Notes under the pieces: generated by a model
Databases searched by the model: none
What the model was told of the DNA's origin: nothing
What the model saw: the letters and a program-made list of their open reading frames with translations, nothing else
In this document: piece by piece, positions 28,538 to 39,179 of the stretch
How positions within the stretch are numbered: the stretch's first letter is position 1
Layout: every line of letters begins with the position of its first letter
Position numbers and translations under genes: made by a program
Assembly: GCA_003282985.1 (NCBI GenBank)
Contig: QBYE01000008.1
Span: forward strand, 1 to 48,764
DNA: 48,764 nucleotides
From: Pelagibacteraceae bacterium AG-325-E08
GTDB lineage: Bacteria > Pseudomonadota > Alphaproteobacteria > Pelagibacterales > Pelagibacteraceae
Direction: 5' to 3'

Positions 28538-29336
28538 GAATAAAATTTATGACTGTATAACTTTTTTTCAAGAAAACTTTATTACAAACATTAGGTTTGA
28601 GATTTTAAATAAGCATGTAGATTTCTTTATTGTTTGTGAAAGTATCTACGATCACAGAGGAAAAAAAAAGGATATAAATTTTAAATTAAAAAATCCTTAT
28701 TTTAGAGACAAAGTAAGACATATTATTTTAAGAGATCCATTTCCAGAAAAATTGAATTCATGGGAAAGACAGGCTTTTCAAAGAGAATATATTTTTAACG
28801 GAATTAAAGACTCTCATGACGAAGATTATATTATGTTTTCAGACCCAGATGAAATCCCTAGGCCAGAAGAATTGAAAAATTTTATTTTAAAAAAAAAATA
28901 TGCAATTTTTCAACAAAAATGTTTTAACTATAAATTTAATCTCTTAAATATAAGTGAAACTCCTTGGTCTGGAACTAGGCTGACAAAAAGAAAGTTTTTA
29001 AAATCGTTTGATTATATGAGACAGAAAATACTAAAAAAAAATATAAAAAAATGGTGGAAATTTAATGTTGAGCGAAATATTCAAATTATAGATGATGGAG
29101 GTTGGCATTTTAATAATTTATTTTCCCCTGAGATGATATCAATTAAGTTAAAGACTTTTGCTCATAATGAGTTTGCAGCAGAAGAGTATAGTAATATTGA
29201 GATTATAAAAGAAAAAATTGATCAAAAAAAAGATTTATTTAATAGAGATCACAAGTTAGAGAGGGTAGATATTGACGAAACATATCCTGACTATATTATT
29301 AAAAAAATGTCAGAACTAGAAAAGTTTATATTATAA
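28530..29336 (+). CDS. GT17-family glycosyltransferase
   Basis: A 268-residue enzyme resembling glycosyltransferase family 17, the family of the eukaryotic bisecting N-acetylglucosaminyltransferase MGAT3. Recognisable elements are the opening YDCITFFQEN, the acidic metal/donor motif SDPDEIPRP near residues 109-117, SWERQAF near 73 and GGWHF near 189. No signal peptide or membrane helix is present, so it should act in the cytoplasm. The gene is lysine-rich and A+T-rich even for this genome. It lies at the end of the lepA run, coupled by overlap to the oxidoreductase, and precedes the rmlB remnant. Confidence 0.8.
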   Translation: MRKNKIYDCITFFQENFITNIRFEILNKHVDFFIVCESIYDHRGKKKDINFKLKNPYFRDKVRHIILRDPFPEKLNSWERQAFQREYIFNGIKDSHDEDYIMFSDPDEIPRPEELKNFILKKKYAIFQQKCFNYKFNLLNISETPWSGTRLTKRKFLKSFDYMRQKILKKNIKKWWKFNVERNIQIIDDGGWHFNNLFSPEMISIKLKTFAHNEFAAEEYSNIEIIKEKIDQKKDLFNRDHKLERVDIDETYPDYIIKKMSELEKFIL

Positions 29337-29350
29337 TAATTTTTATTTAC

Positions 29351-29458
29351 TTAAATTTTTATTTTTTTAGGATTTTCTTTAGATCTATCTACATGAGTTT
29401 CAACTGCTAAATTAAATATACCAATAGGATTATATTTTTTAAAAATTTTTTGATAGTC
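29351..29458 (-). pseudogene. Remnant of dTDP-glucose 4,6-dehydratase (rmlB)
   Basis: A 35-codon open stretch on the minus strand, with no start codon and ending at TAA 29351-29353. It reads KIFKKYNPIGIFNLAV then ETHVDRS, matching the RmlB segment in which a helix precedes the HLAAESHVDRS core (NAD-binding strand plus the conserved SHVDRSI motif). The rest of the roughly 340-residue enzyme is absent: the frame meets TGA at 29459-29461 and then, 19 bases on, tRNA-Ser. The second Ala of LAAE is Val and the Ile after DRS is Lys, consistent with decay. It is evidence of a lost dTDP-sugar (rhamnose-type) gene. Confidence 0.75.
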
Positions 29459-29479
29459 TCAGACTTAAAAATTATAAGA

Positions 29480-29569
29480 GGAGAGATGGCTGAGTGGTTG
29501 AAAGCGCACGCTTGGAAAGTGTGTAAAGAGGCAACTCTTTCGTGGGTTCGAATCCTACTCTCTCCGCCA
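29480..29569 (+). tRNA. tRNA-Ser (anticodon GGA)
   Basis: A 90-base class II tRNA with acceptor arms GGAGAGA/TCTCTCC, discriminator G and encoded CCA at 29567-29569. The anticodon stem CACGC/GTGTG holds loop TTGGAAA, giving GGA, which reads UCC and UCU. The long variable arm (TAAAGAGGCAACTCTTTC) forms the serine-specific hairpin, and the T-loop GGGTTCGAATCC is normal. Confidence 0.97.
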
Positions 29570-29572
29570 ACT

Positions 29573-30274
29573 CTAATCTTTTATCAATAATTTATTAAGA
29601 TACTTGTAGTGTTTTTTTGAAATAAATATTATAAAAAAAAAAATTAGGTTGTTCCAAATGTTTATCTTTTTTTTAAATGTCCAATCGAAATTATTATGAT
29701 CAATGCCTGAACCATTATATGAATAATTAAATTTTAAAAATTTTTTTAATATATTAATTTTTTGATTAAAATCTAATTGTAGATGTTCAAAAGAGAAGTT
29801 CGTAATTTCGAATTTTTTTAAGTTTATATCTTGAATAACTTCATAATCCATTCCCTCTATATCAATAGAAAAATAATTAATTTTTTTATCATTGAAGTTT
29901 TTATCTAGAAATTCGTTTATTTTTATACAATCAATGTATTTAAATTTAATCCTATTTAAATCTTTGTAATATTTTTTAACATGTTCAATATCATTTGAAA
30001 ATAGTTGATAGTGTGGAGCGTCGTTCAAACTATAATAAAATTTAATTTTTTTTTCATACTTGACTGAAGAAGAGATCGCAAAATTAAAAATTTTTACATT
30101 TTTATAATTTTTCCATGTTTCCTCTAATTTTGAAATATTGGATGGATTTGCCTCTACAACATATATTCTTTTGTCGTCATCATCAATTTGTTTAACAAAT
30201 TCTGAAAATCCATCCCTAAAAAGTGCTCCTGCATCTAAATCACCAGCACCAGCTCCAATATGAACATAAATCAT
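29573..30274 (-). CDS. FkbM-family methyltransferase
   Basis: A 233-residue S-adenosylmethionine-dependent methyltransferase. The SAM motif I region is IYVHIGAGAGDLDAG near residues 2-16. A later strand motif is VVEANPSNISKLE near 39-51, and the FkbM-typical core is YFSIDIEGMDYEVIQDI near 134-150. FkbM enzymes O-methylate sugars or other glycan/polyketide hydroxyls, fitting a surface-polysaccharide context with the GT17 gene and the rmlB remnant. The tail is very Lys/Phe/Ile-rich. Its stop lies 3 bases from the convergent tRNA-Ser, so read-through would be antisense to that tRNA. No recognisable gene precedes it in the 150-base gap to gyrB. Confidence 0.85.
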   Translation of the reverse strand: MIYVHIGAGAGDLDAGALFRDGFSEFVKQIDDDDKRIYVVEANPSNISKLEETWKNYKNVKIFNFAISSSVKYEKKIKFYYSLNDAPHYQLFSNDIEHVKKYYKDLNRIKFKYIDCIKINEFLDKNFNDKKINYFSIDIEGMDYEVIQDINLKKFEITNFSFEHLQLDFNQKINILKKFLKFNYSYNGSGIDHNNFDWTFKKKINIWNNLIFFFIIFISKKHYKYLNKLLIKD

Positions 30275-30357
30275 CTTATATATTTAGAATTTTTTTGAAA
30301 AAAACTTTATCCAAATAATCATTGATTTTAAACAACTTTTTAGTTTGTTTTACTGTG

Positions 30358-30375
30358 TAATTTAAATTTAAATTA
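30358..30375. repeat. 18-base A/T-only palindrome upstream of gyrB
   Basis: A perfect self-complementary run, TAATTTAAATTTAAATTA, centred 58 bases before the gyrB ATG, inside the 150-base divergent region between fkbM and gyrB. It may be part of the promoter, but low-complexity A/T palindromes occur by chance in this genome. Nothing else is visible in the 30275-30424 gap. Confidence 0.45.
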
Positions 30376-30376
30376 A

Positions 30377-32488
<2,112 letters not shown>

Positions 32489-32491
32489 AAG

Positions 32492-33772
32492 ATGAAGTTG
32501 TTTGAAACTTCAAAGCAATATTCTTTAAAAAAATCAATATACATTAATCTTAGATGGATTGGAACCATTGGTCAATTTATATCAGTATATCTCGTATATT
32601 TTTACTTTAATTTTAATTTTAATTTTTTGTATTCAAATATTATTATAGCTATAGGAGTTATAAGTAATCTTTATTTAATTTTCATTTATAAAAAAACTCA
32701 ACTTAGTGATAGATCAGCTTTAGTTTATTTGTTTATTGATATTATTCAGTTAAGTGGACTTCTATATCTAACAGGGGGGATAGTAAATCCATTTGTAATT
32801 TTCTTAATTATTCCAAGTGTTTTTGCTTCATCAAATTTAAGTTTTAGAACAAACACCTTGCTAGTGTTTATTACTTCTATATCAATCTTATTTTTGACAT
32901 TTTACTCTCAGGAACTACCTGAGCCTCTAAACGACCATTTTCATGTTAGTCCTTATTATTATTATTCTATACCCTTGGCTTTGATAATAGCTTTACTTTT
33001 TTTAAATTATTTTGCCATTATTTTTGGAGCAGAGTCTAAGCTAAGAAAAGATGCTTTGAATAAAATGGAAGAAATAATGGCTAATGAGCATGAAATGCTA
33101 TCTTTGGGTGGTCAAGCAGCAGCAGCAGCTCACTCATTAGGTACCCCTTTATCAACAATTAAAATTATAACACAAGAATTGTCTAAACAACTTAAAGGAC
33201 AAAAAGACGTAAAACAGGATATCGAACTTTTATCTAGTCAAGTTGAAAGATGCAATGAAATATTAAAGAAATTATCCCTAAATCCCAATGAAGAAGATGA
33301 TTTTATTGATGAAGATTTATCAATGAGAGATTATCTTAAAGAAATTATTTTATCATTTAAAGAAACAAGTAAAAAAGATTTTATTTTAAATTTAGATCAA
33401 GATTTTAATTCTAAAAGGATTACAAAATCTATTGAGATTGTTTATGGTTTAAGAAATTTTATAGGTAATGCAAATAAGTTTTGCAAAAGTAAGGTTTTTA
33501 TTAGTCTAAAGAGTAATAGTGATTTTACAATAGTTGCCATTGAAGATGATGGAGATGGATATCCTAGTGATATTTTATCAAAAATAGGTGAACCATATTT
33601 GAGATCAACTAAGGCTTTTAATAAGGAAAAAAAAGGATTAGGTCTAGGACTATTCATAGGTAAAACCTTATTAGAAAAAAATTTTGCTTCAGTAAATTGT
33701 TCTAATTCTGAAACCAGAAGCGGAGCTGAGGTAGTAATTAAATGGAATAATAAAGATTTATTCAATCTTTAG
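32492..33772 (+). CDS. regB: RegB/PrrB-like redox sensor histidine kinase
   Basis: A 426-residue membrane histidine kinase with about six N-terminal transmembrane segments. The ubiquinone-binding heptad GGIVNPF is at residues 95-101. The phosphoacceptor is H214 in [13 protein letters not shown], the RegB-type H-box. C254 in QVERCNEIL lies 40 residues after H214, the same spacing as H225 and C265 of Rhodobacter RegB, where that cysteine senses redox state. ATPase boxes are N in [18 protein letters not shown] and [10 protein letters not shown]. In other alphaproteobacteria regB neighbours regA and senC; here it follows gyrB by 3 bases and overlaps the convergent cobT by 4. Confidence 0.9.
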   Translation: MKLFETSKQYSLKKSIYINLRWIGTIGQFISVYLVYFYFNFNFNFLYSNIIIAIGVISNLYLIFIYKKTQLSDRSALVYLFIDIIQLSGLLYLTGGIVNPFVIFLIIPSVFASSNLSFRTNTLLVFITSISILFLTFYSQELPEPLNDHFHVSPYYYYSIPLALIIALLFLNYFAIIFGAESKLRKDALNKMEEIMANEHEMLSLGGQAAAAAHSLGTPLSTIKIITQELSKQLKGQKDVKQDIELLSSQVERCNEILKKLSLNPNEEDDFIDEDLSMRDYLKEIILSFKETSKKDFILNLDQDFNSKRITKSIEIVYGLRNFIGNANKFCKSKVFISLKSNSDFTIVAIEDDGDGYPSDILSKIGEPYLRSTKAFNKEKKGLGLGLFIGKTLLEKNFASVNCSNSETRSGAEVVIKWNNKDLFNL

Positions 33773-35574
33773 TGTAAATTTTTTTTATTCTTAAATAATT
33801 CACTTAGTTGTGAAATCATTACGTCACCCAATTCGTTTACATCTGTAATTTTTATAGCTCTACTATAATACCTTGATACATCATGGCCTATACCAATTGC
33901 CAAAATTTCTGTTTCGGTTTTATCTTCAATAAACCTAACAATTTTTTTTAGATGCTTTTCTAAAAAATCTCCTGAATTAACAGATAGGGTTGAGTCATCT
34001 ACTGGAGCTCCATCTGAAATTACCATTAATATTTTGCGTTCTTCTTTTCTTTTTTTTAATCTGCTAAAAGCCCAGGAAATAGCTTCCCCGTCTATGTTTT
34101 CTTTTAATAATCCCTCTTTAAGCATTAAACCAAGATTATTTTTTGATTGTCTCCATTGTGTGTCAGCTCCTTTATAAATTATATGTCTTAAGTCATTGAG
34201 TCTTCCAGGTGTTTTTAATTTTCCTTCTTTATTCCATAATTCTCTACTTTTACCACCCTTCCAATTTTTGGTTGTAAAACCTAATATTTCAACTTTTACT
34301 GAACACCTTTCTAGAGTTCTTGACAAAATATCTGCACAAATGGCTGCTATAGTTATTGGTCTTCCTCTCATTGAACCAGAATTATCAATCAATAATGTAA
34401 CTACGGTATCTTTAAAATCTAAATCTTTTTCTTTTTTAAATGATAAAGAATTATATGGATCTAAAATAATTCGTGGCAATTTAGAACTATCTAATAATCC
34501 CTCTTCCAAATCAAATTCCCAAGTTCGATTTTGTTTTGCTAGTAGTTGTCTTTGAAGTTTATTTGCAAGTTTTGTTATTATATCTTGAAAACTGACTAAT
34601 TGTTGATCTAAGGTTTTTCTTAACTTTGAAGCCTCTTCAGAATTTTCTAGATTTTCAGCTTTGGTAATTTCATCAAATTTACTTGTGAAAATTTTATAAT
34701 CCAAATTTAAATCTGAGACATTTTTTTTTTGAAGAATCTGCTCTTTTTGTTGATCAAAATTTGTATCAACTAATTGTTCATCCAATCTATATTCATCGAC
34801 TTCATAATCAGAATCAAGACTGGCGTCTGTTTCGTCTTCTTTATTTTGATCCTTTTTATCCTCAGTATCGCTCTCTTGATCATCATTAGAGGGATTGTTT
34901 TGACCATCCTCTTGGTTTTCATCATTTTTTTCTTCGTTATCTTCATTTTGAAATATTTCCATTTCTTGTAATATTTCTGAAAATTTTGAGGAATATTCAT
35001 TTTGGAATTCCAAATTTTCTTTTAAAAAATCTATATGTTTTTCAATTGCTTGATCAAAGTCTTTTTCCCAGAAACTTAACATAGCTTTTGATTGTGTATT
35101 TAATTCTATTCCATGAAATTTTTTAAGCATATATAATTCAAAGGCTTCGTTTATGATAACATCTTCTTTGTTTTTTAACTGATCTTTTCTTTTTAATTCA
35201 ATTATTTGATTATAATTTTCTATAAGATTTTTTTGTATCCCTTTAAGCATTTTACAACCTAAAGATTCATATCTTATTTTCTCAGCAATAGAATAAAGAG
35301 ATTTACATGAGAAATTAGATGGTGAATTTTTCTTAAAAATTTTGTCATCAGAAAATTTTTTTTTTAAGGCCAAAGAATCAGCCTCAGCTCTTGCTTTAAT
35401 AAAATCACTTTTTGAGTCTAAATTTTCTAAATTAAAATTGTCAAAAAATTTTGATTTTTCATTCTTATCTGTCTTGTCATTGTATTTGAAATCATCCGAA
35501 ATTGCTCTTGCCGTGGATGTTAAAGCTTGTTTTAATTTTTCTTTTAAAATTTCATTCTTGTTGTCACTTTTCAT
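33769..35574 (-). CDS. cobT: CobT-like VWA protein (cobaltochelatase-type subunit)
   Basis: A 601-residue protein matching CobT. It has an N-terminal helical region, a strongly acidic Asp/Glu/Asn/Gln linker (about residues 200-250) and a C-terminal von Willebrand A domain. The MIDAS motif DNSGS is intact (D397, S399, S401), with the later metal-site region [11 protein letters not shown]. In aerobic B12 synthesis CobT works with AAA+ CobS and CobN to insert cobalt into hydrogenobyrinic acid diamide. No cobN or other corrin gene is visible here. The gene starts 1 base after the cobS stop. In organisms without corrin synthesis the CobST pair may act like MoxR/VWA chaperones; that is inference. 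Confidence 0.9.
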   Translation of the reverse strand: MKSDNKNEILKEKLKQALTSTARAISDDFKYNDKTDKNEKSKFFDNFNLENLDSKSDFIKARAEADSLALKKKFSDDKIFKKNSPSNFSCKSLYSIAEKIRYESLGCKMLKGIQKNLIENYNQIIELKRKDQLKNKEDVIINEAFELYMLKKFHGIELNTQSKAMLSFWEKDFDQAIEKHIDFLKENLEFQNEYSSKFSEILQEMEIFQNEDNEEKNDENQEDGQNNPSNDDQESDTEDKKDQNKEDETDASLDSDYEVDEYRLDEQLVDTNFDQQKEQILQKKNVSDLNLDYKIFTSKFDEITKAENLENSEEASKLRKTLDQQLVSFQDIITKLANKLQRQLLAKQNRTWEFDLEEGLLDSSKLPRIILDPYNSLSFKKEKDLDFKDTVVTLLIDNSGSMRGRPITIAAICADILSRTLERCSVKVEILGFTTKNWKGGKSRELWNKEGKLKTPGRLNDLRHIIYKGADTQWRQSKNNLGLMLKEGLLKENIDGEAISWAFSRLKKRKEERKILMVISDGAPVDDSTLSVNSGDFLEKHLKKIVRFIEDKTETEILAIGIGHDVSRYYSRAIKITDVNELGDVMISQLSELFKNKKNLH

Positions 35575-36549
35575 CTAAATTTGAATATTTGCTAGAGACT
35601 CAGGAAGCTCTTCTCCAAAACATCTTTGATAATATTCTGCAATAGTGTTTTTTTCTATTTCGTCACATTTATTCAAAAAGGTCACTCTGAAGGCATATCC
35701 TGTATCCTTAAAAATTTCAGCATTTTCTGCCCAATGTAAAACGGTTCTAGGACTCATTACTGTAGATATATCTCCCGCTATAAATCCTTTTCTGGTTAAA
35801 GAGGCTACCTTGATCATATTAGATACTTTCTCTTTACCTTTAGTATTATTTAAATTTTTATTTTTTGCCAAAACAATATCCATTTCTTTTTCAAGATTAA
35901 GATAGTTCAACGTTGTTACAATATTCCACCTGTCCATTTGTCCTTGGTTTATTTGTTGTGTCCCGTGGTAAAGGCCAGTTGTATCTCCTAGACCTACAGT
36001 ATTAGACGTAGCAAATAATCTAAAAAATTTATTTTGTTTAAGAACTTTGTTTTTATCTAAAAGGGTAAAGTTACCTTCTGCCTCGAGGATTCTTTGTATA
36101 ACAAACATTACATCCGGTCTACCAGCATCGTATTCATCAAAAACTAATGCAACTGGATTTTGAATAGACCATGGTAAAATTCCTTCATTAAATTGAGTAA
36201 CTTGTTTTCCATCTTTCAAAACAATTGCATCTTTTCCAATTAAATCAATACGACTTACATGACTATCAAGATTAACTCTTATACATGGCCAATTTAATCT
36301 TGCTGCTATCTGTTCAATATGTGTTGATTTACCTGTTCCATGGTAACCTTGAACTAAAACTCTTTTATTGAATGCAAAACCGGAAATTATTGCAAGAGTG
36401 GTATCTCTATCAAACTTATAACTCTTATCTATTTCAGGCACATATTCACTTTTTTCAGAAAAAGCTTTTACTTCCATTTCAGTATCAATTCCAAAAGATT
36501 GTTTTATGGAAACTTTTATATCAGGCTGTACGTTTAAGTTAGGTGTCAA
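35575..36549 (-). CDS. cobS: CobS-like AAA+ ATPase
   Basis: A 324-residue MoxR-clade AAA+ ATPase matching CobS. Walker A is GYHGTGKST at residues 68-76, Walker [12 protein letters not shown] near 136-146, sensor 1 ATSN near 181. The N-terminus resembles the CobS leader that in alphaproteobacteria precedes the ATPase. CobS forms a hexameric ring that binds CobT and drives the CobN chelatase. It overlaps the J-domain gene upstream by 11 bases and abuts cobT downstream, so the three form one operon with coupled translation. See cobT for the doubt about a cobalamin role. Confidence 0.92.
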   Translation of the reverse strand: MTPNLNVQPDIKVSIKQSFGIDTEMEVKAFSEKSEYVPEIDKSYKFDRDTTLAIISGFAFNKRVLVQGYHGTGKSTHIEQIAARLNWPCIRVNLDSHVSRIDLIGKDAIVLKDGKQVTQFNEGILPWSIQNPVALVFDEYDAGRPDVMFVIQRILEAEGNFTLLDKNKVLKQNKFFRLFATSNTVGLGDTTGLYHGTQQINQGQMDRWNIVTTLNYLNLEKEMDIVLAKNKNLNNTKGKEKVSNMIKVASLTRKGFIAGDISTVMSPRTVLHWAENAEIFKDTGYAFRVTFLNKCDEIEKNTIAEYYQRCFGEELPESLANIQI

Positions 36550-37066
36550 TTTTTTTCCTATAAGTATTTTTTAGTTGAGTATAAGCTAATGTAATTAATT
36601 TAAGTTTTTCTTCATATTTTATATTTCCAGAATTCATATCAGGGTGAAATTTTTTGACAAGTATTTTGAATTTTTCTTGAACTTTTGTCCATTTTATACC
36701 CACTGAGACTCCTAAGATACTAAAGGCTTTTATATCTTTATGATCAAATTTAAATTGACGCATATGATTAAACTCACTTTTAAATTTTTCTTTATCTAAT
36801 TCATCTTTTAAAGTGTCATTCCATAAAACTTTAAAAAAGTTATCTGAAGAACTAAAGCTTTGTGTGGGTTTATGCCAAATCATGTCAGATTTTAAAAAAT
36901 CAATTACTTGCTGATCATCCATACCTGAAAAATAATTCCAATTCTTATTGAATTCTTTCACATGCTCTAAGCACAACATTCTGTATTTTTTACTATTATC
37001 CTTTTCTATTGGAGCCTTATATTCTCCATATTCTTTACAATTATTCCAGTCACAAATATTTTTCAT
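36539..37066 (-). CDS. J-domain protein adjacent to cobS
   Basis: A 175-residue protein with the J domain at its C-terminus: the FSILGVS start of helix I near residue 116 and the HPD tripeptide in [10 protein letters not shown] near 141, which stimulates DnaK ATPase. The N-terminal half has paired cysteines ([15 protein letters not shown] and MLCLEHV), a possible metal-binding knuckle. The start was placed at the ATG at 37066 (MKNICDW); the longer frame from 37102 adds a hydrophobic 12-residue leader and would overlap bolA's start. A J-domain gene beside cobS and bolA recurs in alphaproteobacteria. It is a likely Hsp70 co-chaperone with an unknown client. Confidence 0.82.
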   Translation of the reverse strand: MKNICDWNNCKEYGEYKAPIEKDNSKKYRMLCLEHVKEFNKNWNYFSGMDDQQVIDFLKSDMIWHKPTQSFSSSDNFFKVLWNDTLKDELDKEKFKSEFNHMRQFKFDHKDIKAFSILGVSVGIKWTKVQEKFKILVKKFHPDMNSGNIKYEEKLKLITLAYTQLKNTYRKKIDT

Positions 37067-37070
37067 GATA

Positions 37071-37076
37071 TATAAT
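37071..37076 (+). promoter_or_regulatory. Candidate -10 box for bolA in a 21-base divergent spacer
   Basis: TATAAT ends 11 bases before the bolA ATG, implying a leader of only a few bases. Only 21 bases separate the bolA and J-domain starts, so the -35 region would lie inside the J-domain gene. No Shine-Dalgarno sequence is visible on either strand. Confidence 0.3.
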
Positions 37077-37087
37077 AAATAATACTT

Positions 37088-37348
37088 ATGGATATAAATC
37101 AATTAATTGCAATTATAAAAAAAAAGTTATTAAATCAAATCAAAATAGACAATATCCTGATTGAAGACAAATCCTTCCTTCATAAAAATCATCCCGGCAA
37201 TCAACAAAATAAATTTCATTTAAAGATTTCTTTAAAGTCCAAAGAATTAAAAAAAATGAATAGAATTGAAAGTAATAAAAAAATTTATAATATTTTAGAA
37301 GAAGAATTAAAAAAATTTATTCATTCCTTGCAAATATTAATTGATTAA
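37088..37348 (+). CDS. bolA: BolA-family protein
   Basis: An 86-residue BolA-fold protein. The expected pattern is present: an N-terminal helix (INQLIAIIKKKL), a short strand with IEDKSFLHKNHPG in the position of the H-x-G loop, NKFHLKISLKSKELKKMNRIESNKKIYNILEE corresponding to HF.v.ivS..F.g...v.RHr.v...L, and the LQILI terminus. The RHR triplet common in BolA is degenerate here (NRIESNK). BolA proteins bind monothiol glutaredoxins and Fe-S clusters and affect iron homeostasis. It is divergent from the J-domain gene, and its end overlaps the aroB end by 12 bases. Confidence 0.82.
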   Translation: MDINQLIAIIKKKLLNQIKIDNILIEDKSFLHKNHPGNQQNKFHLKISLKSKELKKMNRIESNKKIYNILEEELKKFIHSLQILID

Positions 37349-38443
37349 TTCTTTTTTTAAAAATAGGCTTAGGGGAGCCTTTTTATATCTTTTGCTAATT
37401 ATTGGACTCCCAATCTTTTTTAATAAAACTAAATTTATTTTATTAGAATTATTTTTTTTATCTGTCATCATAAAATTCAAAATTTTATTGAGATCTTTTA
37501 ATGAAAAATATTTTTTTAAGTTAAATGGTAATTTTGAATTATAAATATGTTTTCTTATTAAGTTGTACTCTTTAAAATTTAAAAATTTATTTTTATAACT
37601 AAATGATAAAGCTGTATTCATGCCTAAAATTACAGCTTCACCATGATTTAATTTTTTAGAAAAACCTAATGATGCTTCATATGCATGAGCAAAAGTATGA
37701 CCAAAATTTAATATTTTTCTCATACCATTTTCTTTCTCGTCTTTTTCAACAACTAATTTTTTTATTTTACAACTTTCATATATAGCCTTATCTATAAATG
37801 GTGATTTAAGTTTTATAATATTGAAAAAATTTTTATTTAAAAAATTATAAAAAACTTTATTTGATATAATTGCGTGTTTCAAAATTTCACCATATCCACA
37901 AATAATCTCTCTTTTGCTAAGAGATTTTAAAAAATTTGTATCACTAATTACTAATCTTGGCTGATAGAAACTTCCAATAAGATTTTTCCCTTGATTTGTG
38001 TTTATTCCAGTTTTGCCTCCTATAGATGAGTCTACTTGAGATAGTAAAGTAGTGGGTATGTTTATAAATTTTAAACCTCTTTTAAACAAACTTGCAGCAA
38101 AACCACTCACATCACCTGTAATTCCACCTCCAACTGCTATTAAACAATCTTCCCTAGAAAAATTTTTATCAAGCAAAATTTGAAGTATTGAATTAGTTGT
38201 TTTTTGATTCTTATTTTTTTCATTAGCTGTTATTAAAAAAATAAATAATTTTTTATTTCTTAATGATTTCCTTATTTTAGAAATAAATTTTTTTGGAACA
38301 TTTTTATCTACCACTAATAAGCATTTTTCAAAATTTATTGAGTTATTAATCATTAACTTGGATATATTAGAGATTATATTAGAACCTATTAATATAGGGT
38401 ATTTTCCAGAACTTGATTTAATTATTAGTTTGGATATTTTCAT
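37337..38443 (-). CDS. aroB: 3-dehydroquinate synthase
   Basis: A 368-residue NAD-dependent enzyme that converts DAHP to 3-dehydroquinate, step two of the shikimate pathway. Conserved pieces are VGGGITGDVSGFAAS near residues 103-117, PTTLLSQVDSSIGGKTGIN near 129-147, GYGEILKHAII near 182, and the metal histidines in LNFGHTFAHAYE near 245 and LNHGEAVILGM near 265. Length is normal. It overlaps the end of aroK by 26 bases and converges on bolA with a 12-base overlap. The gene is strikingly Lys/Asn/Ile-rich but all core motifs are intact. Confidence 0.95.
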   Translation of the reverse strand: MKISKLIIKSSSGKYPILIGSNIISNISKLMINNSINFEKCLLVVDKNVPKKFISKIRKSLRNKKLFIFLITANEKNKNQKTTNSILQILLDKNFSREDCLIAVGGGITGDVSGFAASLFKRGLKFINIPTTLLSQVDSSIGGKTGINTNQGKNLIGSFYQPRLVISDTNFLKSLSKREIICGYGEILKHAIISNKVFYNFLNKNFFNIIKLKSPFIDKAIYESCKIKKLVVEKDEKENGMRKILNFGHTFAHAYEASLGFSKKLNHGEAVILGMNTALSFSYKNKFLNFKEYNLIRKHIYNSKLPFNLKKYFSLKDLNKILNFMMTDKKNNSNKINLVLLKKIGSPIISKRYKKAPLSLFLKKELIN

Positions 38444-38942
38444 ATTTATCTATAATTTTATTTATTATTTCAGTTTTTGATTTATTATTACAATTTATTT
38501 TAAATAAGGCTTTAGCATAATATTTAGATCTATTTTTAATCATATTTGTTAATTGAGTATTAGAAGTATTTAATACTAAAGGTCTTTTAGTACTATTTTT
38601 AATTCTTTTTATAAGCAAATCGCTGTTTAATTTAAGCCAAAAAGATAAGTGGTTATTAATAACTTCATTTCTTATATTCTTATTAATAAAAGCGCCTCCA
38701 CCCAAAGCAACGATAATTTGTTTTTTTTTCAGTATATCTAGTGTTAATTTTTCTTCAAGTTCTCTAAAAAATTTTTCACCCTTAATCTTAAAAATATTTG
38801 AAATTTTCATTCCTAACTTATCTTCTATACATTTATCAACATCAAAAAAATCTAATTTAAGTTTTTTAGAAATTAAAAAACCAATAGATGATTTTCCAGA
38901 TCCCATCATACCTAAAAACACAATATTTTTACTTGATTTCAT
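38418..38942 (-). CDS. aroK: Shikimate kinase
   Basis: A 174-residue kinase that phosphorylates shikimate at the 3-hydroxyl. The P-loop is GMMGSGKSS at residues 11-19, the shikimate-binding aspartate region is DFFDVDKCIE near 31-40, GGGAF lies near 80, and the lid KRPLV is near 117. The start was set at the ATG at 38942 (MKSSKNIVFLG); an upstream ATG at 39005 would add 21 residues with no counterpart in the family and would cross the divergent membrane-protein start at 39000. It forms a two-gene operon with aroB, overlapping it by 26 bases. Confidence 0.93.
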   Translation of the reverse strand: MKSSKNIVFLGMMGSGKSSIGFLISKKLKLDFFDVDKCIEDKLGMKISNIFKIKGEKFFRELEEKLTLDILKKKQIIVALGGGAFINKNIRNEVINNHLSFWLKLNSDLLIKRIKNSTKRPLVLNTSNTQLTNMIKNRSKYYAKALFKINCNNKSKTEIINKIIDKYENIQTNN

Positions 38943-38999
38943 AATTTTCTTTATTGAAAAATCACAAATATGTCTTAATTTGAAATTAACTAAAGTTAT

Positions 39000-39179
39000 A
39001 TGCAATTTATAAAAAAAACAAGTTCAAGTAAGAGTATTATTGGGATAATTACTAAAATAGCTTTAGTTTCAATTACTATTCTTTTAGTTATTTTTTTATT
39101 AAATAAAATAGATTTTCCCGCACCTAAAAAAGAAATAGAGAAAATAATTACTAATGAAAATTTTAAAATTGTTAAATAA
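39000..39179 (+). CDS. Small single-span membrane protein
   Basis: A 59-residue frame from ATG 39000 to TAA 39177-39179. It has a basic N-terminus (MQFIKKTSSSKS), one clear transmembrane stretch (IIGIITKIALVSITILLVIF split by one Lys, about residues 13-34) and a charged, Pro-containing tail (DFPAPKKEIEKI). It overlaps the start of the next gene by 26 bases, so the two are probably translated together; that gene encodes an exported protein, suggesting a membrane or envelope pairing. Not recognised as a known family. It is divergent from aroK with 57 bases between starts. Confidence 0.6.
   Translation: MQFIKKTSSSKSIIGIITKIALVSITILLVIFLLNKIDFPAPKKEIEKIITNENFKIVK

Noticed and set aside
29446-29479. 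TTGATA, 17 bases, TATAAG as a strong promoter for tRNA-Ser
   Set aside because: The -10 box would end one base before the mature tRNA 5' end, so transcription would start inside the tRNA. The real promoter must be further upstream.
34774-34971. Plus-strand hydrophobic frame of 65 codons
   Set aside because: It is the complement of the acidic linker of cobT; poly-Asp/Glu codons read as Ile/Phe/Val on the other strand.
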